Shown here: piece after piece, positions 8,205-10,552 of the stretch
Layout of the letters: each line of letters opens with the position of its first letter
Position numbering within the stretch: position 1 is the first letter of the stretch
NCBI GenBank assembly: GCA_900128395.1
Contig: LT650008.1
Coordinates: 1 to 10,552 of the forward strand
DNA length: 10,552 nt
Direction of reading: 5' to 3'
From: Stramenopiles sp. TOSAG23-2
Lineage: Eukaryota; Sar
Translations under genes and position numbers: made by a program
Notes under the pieces: generated by a model
The model's input: the letters and a program-made list of their open reading frames with translations, nothing else
Database searches by the model: none
Told to the model about the DNA's origin: nothing

Positions 8205-9238
8205 TTAAAACGAAAACGTCTGGCAACAGGCCTTGCAATGGGCAACTTCGAAGCACCACCAAATCAACAAGTACTACATACACGAAAGAAACAACGTATC
8301 CCAGCATTGGAAGAACTACTAAATAATGATGATGATGAAGAAAAAATGGACAAAATGTCACTACGTTTGGTAATAAAAAAAGGCTACCGTGGTAACAACC
8401 TAAAAGGAAAACAGGTGACGGACCAACATACGGAATGGATGGAAGAACTAATGGACCAATATGGCTGGAATAAAAACTTCAAATCTTTCGACGAGGAAGA
8501 GTGTGAAAAAATCAATGAATTGCTTGGAAAACTAAACATTAATACAAGAGGAGGCAAGAAATTCGAAAATTTATCCACTAATGACATGGACCTCACAATG
8601 GGACGACTCGTCGTCGCTCTCATGAAAACTAATTTCAAACTAGAGTGAAATATACTATGTGTTTCATACTACTTGAGGAAACGGCAAGCATATATGAAGT
8701 TGAGAGTAAAAAACTGGAAAAAATATGCGGATTTTAATAATTATTTATCCTTACTGATGCAAACATAAATCATAAAGCAATTTTTAGCGCACCATTAATA
8801 TTGAAACCGGAACCACTTAATCCGGATGGTTCTACGGACTTCTTAGAAATTGAAGCATCAATTAAAAACGATGGTAAAGATGTGCGTATACGTTTCAAAG
8901 GAAAGAATGAAAAAAGTATCAAGGATAAACAAAGTAAACTAAAGTACAAAAAGATTGTACCAACCGATACTTTCACCACAAACGCACAAAAGAATGCAAA
9001 AATAATAGGGCTGTTTTTCCGTATCTATGCAAACTCACCAACAGCCAAAAATGATACCTACAACGACCTTAGATGCAGCCTGTACTTTACATGCAATGAA
9101 CTTGAAACACAAGGACAATATACAACTGCACAACTAAACAAAGGTATCAGGACTCTATTTAATCGAACAATGGATAAAAGACTTAAGCATTACAAATACA
9201 ATATATTATACAGACCCAGGAGTAATGCTAAACCATGA
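8196..9238 (+). CDS. orphan basic protein, probably two exons
   Basis: The first ATG (8196) has G at -3 and +4. The first part runs to TGA at 8646-8648; the second is open from 8741 to TGA at 9236-9238 but has no ATG near its start. Using GT at 8645 and the AG at 8786-8787 joins the two in phase, splitting an Asp codon, into 299 residues. The N-terminus has KRKR and RKKQR clusters that look like nuclear localisation signals, then an acidic patch DDDEE, then mixed charged helices. The second part is Lys/Arg-rich with a RIYANSP segment and a basic C-terminus. I know no matching family. Leucine is mainly CTA (about eight CTA against two TTA in part one), unlike the TTA-dominated conserved genes. 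Alternatives are a pseudogene, or an extended product, since the first frame stays open after the TGA to 8764. Role unknown. Confidence 0.55.
8645..8787 (+). other. candidate intron in the orphan gene
   Basis: The donor GTGAAA is weak. The acceptor TTTTTAG (8781-8787) is good, and CTGAT (8754-8758) about 30 bases upstream fits the loose yUnAy branch rule but not the CTAAC seen in the two firm introns here. Length is 143. Phase agreement between the two frames has a one-in-three chance of being accidental. Two consecutive TAA stops (8735-8740) fall inside and would be removed. Confidence 0.4.
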
Positions 9239-9642
9239 TAAAGTAACTAACACAAAAACGAGGATGTTTTGAGACAAAATTAAGATAAAACCGTATCAAA
9301 AAAACAGGGGGATACGATTATCCAAATATTCTCATCTAGAATATTTAAATAGCAGGCAATTACAATGGGAATAAACCAATAAATTATACGACTGCTTATA
9401 TATATATATTATAGATACAGACTAAAAAATACAGTAACACGAAACGAAGAACAACAACAAAGAAATATTGTAAAGTATTTCTTATAACTACTGAGACCAA
9501 AGCTTTAATCAGCATTATAAACATTGGCAGAGTTTATAAAAAATAAAGTTATAAATATAAATTATGCGTAAATTAAATAATATTATACTTATAATAATTA
9601 TATGAGATATATTGATATTTATCGCATAACACGGTTGTTGCT
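9239..9642. other. AT-rich intergenic region after the orphan gene
   Basis: This region separates the plus-strand orphan gene from the 3' end of the minus-strand secreted-protein gene. It contains two inverted repeats (listed separately), two AATAAA hexamers at 9370-9375 and 9378-9383 that could serve the orphan gene, and a TA run near 9397-9412. No gene is seen. Confidence 0.45.
9292..9346. repeat. pair of inverted repeats downstream of the orphan gene
   Basis: CGTATC (9292-9297) pairs with GATACG (9311-9316) across 13 bases. Next to it AAATATTCT (9324-9332) pairs perfectly with AGAATATTT (9338-9346) across a 5-base loop. They lie 54-108 bases after the orphan stop, just before two AATAAA hexamers. 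They may be RNA 3'-end structure or remnants of an element boundary. Confidence 0.6.
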
Positions 9643-9647
9643 TTATT
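9642..9647 (-). terminator. AATAAA overlapping the stop codon
   Basis: On the minus strand the last codons read CAA TAA AG, so the TAA stop is embedded in a canonical AATAAA hexamer. If used, the 3' UTR would be only some tens of bases. Confidence 0.4.
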
Positions 9648-10395
9648 GTAAAGATAATAATGTTCCAACAACAAGAAATAGAATTCCAACAGTTGGTTTT
9701 AAACCAGCGGCTGATCCAACAACATTTCCATCATCATCAAAACAAGAACCACTTGGAGCCTCTGTCGGTTCGCCTTTTTTCGTCCCACAAGTTGTATCTG
9801 AATATTCAGTAGCTGTCATCGTGGTACCATCTGCAGAGCATTCAAATTTCGCGCTTGTTCCTTTAGCGTTTGGCATACAAGCACCACTGAGTAACGAAGT
9901 AAAACAACATTAAATGTTAGGAGGTTGTAAGAGTACGACAAACAGGGGAAAATATACTCACTTAAATATTCTCATAGCTTCATTAACATTCACATCACTA
10001 CAATCGTCTTCACCGCCATCAGGGTGGATTTCAATTGAATTAACACCAGTAATAAGAGAATATTTTGTAGTATTGACAGCCGCTCCAATTGGACCACAAA
10101 CACCAGAAGTGTAAGAGGTATCTGTTTTCGTTCCGGTGCAGTCAGCTTTACCTGAGTACCTACTTTGAGTGATAGTTGTACCAGAATGACTAAACTTAAA
10201 TGAAGTGCCACGGTCCCCTTCTGCTAAACATCCACCTATAGGAAATCCCATAGGAGAAGGGACATTGTCTGTGCAACCACCTATATACATCTGAACTATA
10301 TCTTCGTCCTTTTTGCATTTTAACTTCATATAAGTTGTTGCTGTTACAGTCATAACTGTCAACAATAGTAGTAATACACTTAGGACTTTCATCAT
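9643..10395 (-). CDS. secreted, probably GPI-anchored cysteine-repeat protein
   Basis: The exons are 10395-9962 and 9886-9643, joined in phase over a 75-base intron, giving 225 residues. The N-terminus is a clear signal peptide (two Met, Lys, then a Leu/Val/Thr-rich core) with likely cleavage near residue 19. The mature part holds two copies of one module. Cysteines at 41, 56, 86 and 100 match 132, 148, 178 and 193 with nearly equal spacing (15/30/14 against 16/30/15). Both copies share GTS (63, 154), KF (67, 158), GTT (72, 165) and Y (80, 173). N108-T-T is a possible glycosylation site. The C-terminus is small residues (GSAAG, 202-206) followed by a hydrophobic tail to the end with no cytoplasmic part, the pattern of a GPI signal. 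I do not recognise a named family. It is likely a cell-surface protein; function unknown. Confidence 0.85.
9887..9961 (-). other. intron of the secreted-protein gene
   Basis: The donor is GTGAGT (9961-9956), the CTAAC branch motif is at 9920-9916, and the acceptor is TTACTCAG ending at 9887; length 75. It splits an Asn codon (AA|T). Splicing removes the in-frame TGA that would otherwise follow immediately and joins the second cysteine module so that its spacing matches the first. Confidence 0.92.
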
Positions 10396-10552
10396 TGAAT
10401 AATGTTGGAATATTTAAGTTTTTATATCTTTACGATGCGTATTATTTATTTATATTTATTATCTTTTATCTTTAATTGTTTATGATTTTCTTTGTAAATA
10501 TATAGTTATGCAGTTATATACTGTACTGCCATAATATATACTATATATATAC
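10396..10552 (-). promoter_or_regulatory. 5' flank of the secreted-protein gene
   Basis: This is strongly AT-rich sequence upstream (on the minus strand) of the ATG pair at 10395. TATA-like runs are frequent near 10495-10552, but no single element can be assigned. No open frame of note reaches the right edge. Confidence 0.35.

Noticed and set aside
9602-10114. Plus-strand open frames at the right end
   Set aside because: They are antisense to the spliced secreted-protein gene, whose signal peptide, repeated cysteines and GPI tail are clear.
1-10552. tRNA, rRNA, CRISPR or bacterial operon structure
   Set aside because: I saw no cloverleaf with a GTTCRA-type arm, no regular spaced repeats and no ribosome binding sites before starts; the spliced genes and families are eukaryotic.

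Overview
The window looks like nuclear DNA of an AT-rich, intron-poor eukaryote, most likely a protist. The evidence is eukaryote-only protein families (a double-propeller coronin, an MFSD1-like transporter, a holocarboxylase synthetase), GT..AG introns with a CTAAC branch motif, A-rich sequence just before start codons, no bacterial ribosome sites, and an asparagine run encoded by AAT repeats. The exact lineage cannot be read from this sequence. Codon use in the three conserved genes is strongly TTA/AAT/GTA/CCA biased. Layout: bases 1-330 hold a possible last few codons of an upstream gene, then the AT-rich leader of the coronin gene. Bases 331-3240 (+) encode a coronin-7/POD-1 type protein with two coronin modules and an acidic tail. 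Bases 3241-4063 are intergenic with purine-rich tracts. Bases 4064-5672 (+) encode an MFSD1-like lysosomal transporter in two exons. It converges on a biotin-protein ligase at 7190-6132 (-). These three are housekeeping-type genes with no obvious shared pathway (actin/Golgi trafficking, lysosomal export, biotin attachment). From about 7540 to 9240 the sequence changes character. It has a GC-rich tandem 8-mer and short hairpins, then coding-like but broken or spliced signal on the minus strand (8204-7655). Divergent from this is an orphan basic protein on the plus strand (8196-9238) with different leucine codon use and a two-part reading frame that a phase-compatible candidate intron would join. 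I recognise neither protein. This stretch is the best candidate for a foreign or mobile insertion, but that is inference. The last part (10395-9643, -) is a two-exon gene for a secreted, probably GPI-anchored protein built from two copies of a cysteine module, a typical fast-evolving surface protein. I saw no tRNA, rRNA, CRISPR array or complete known transposon.
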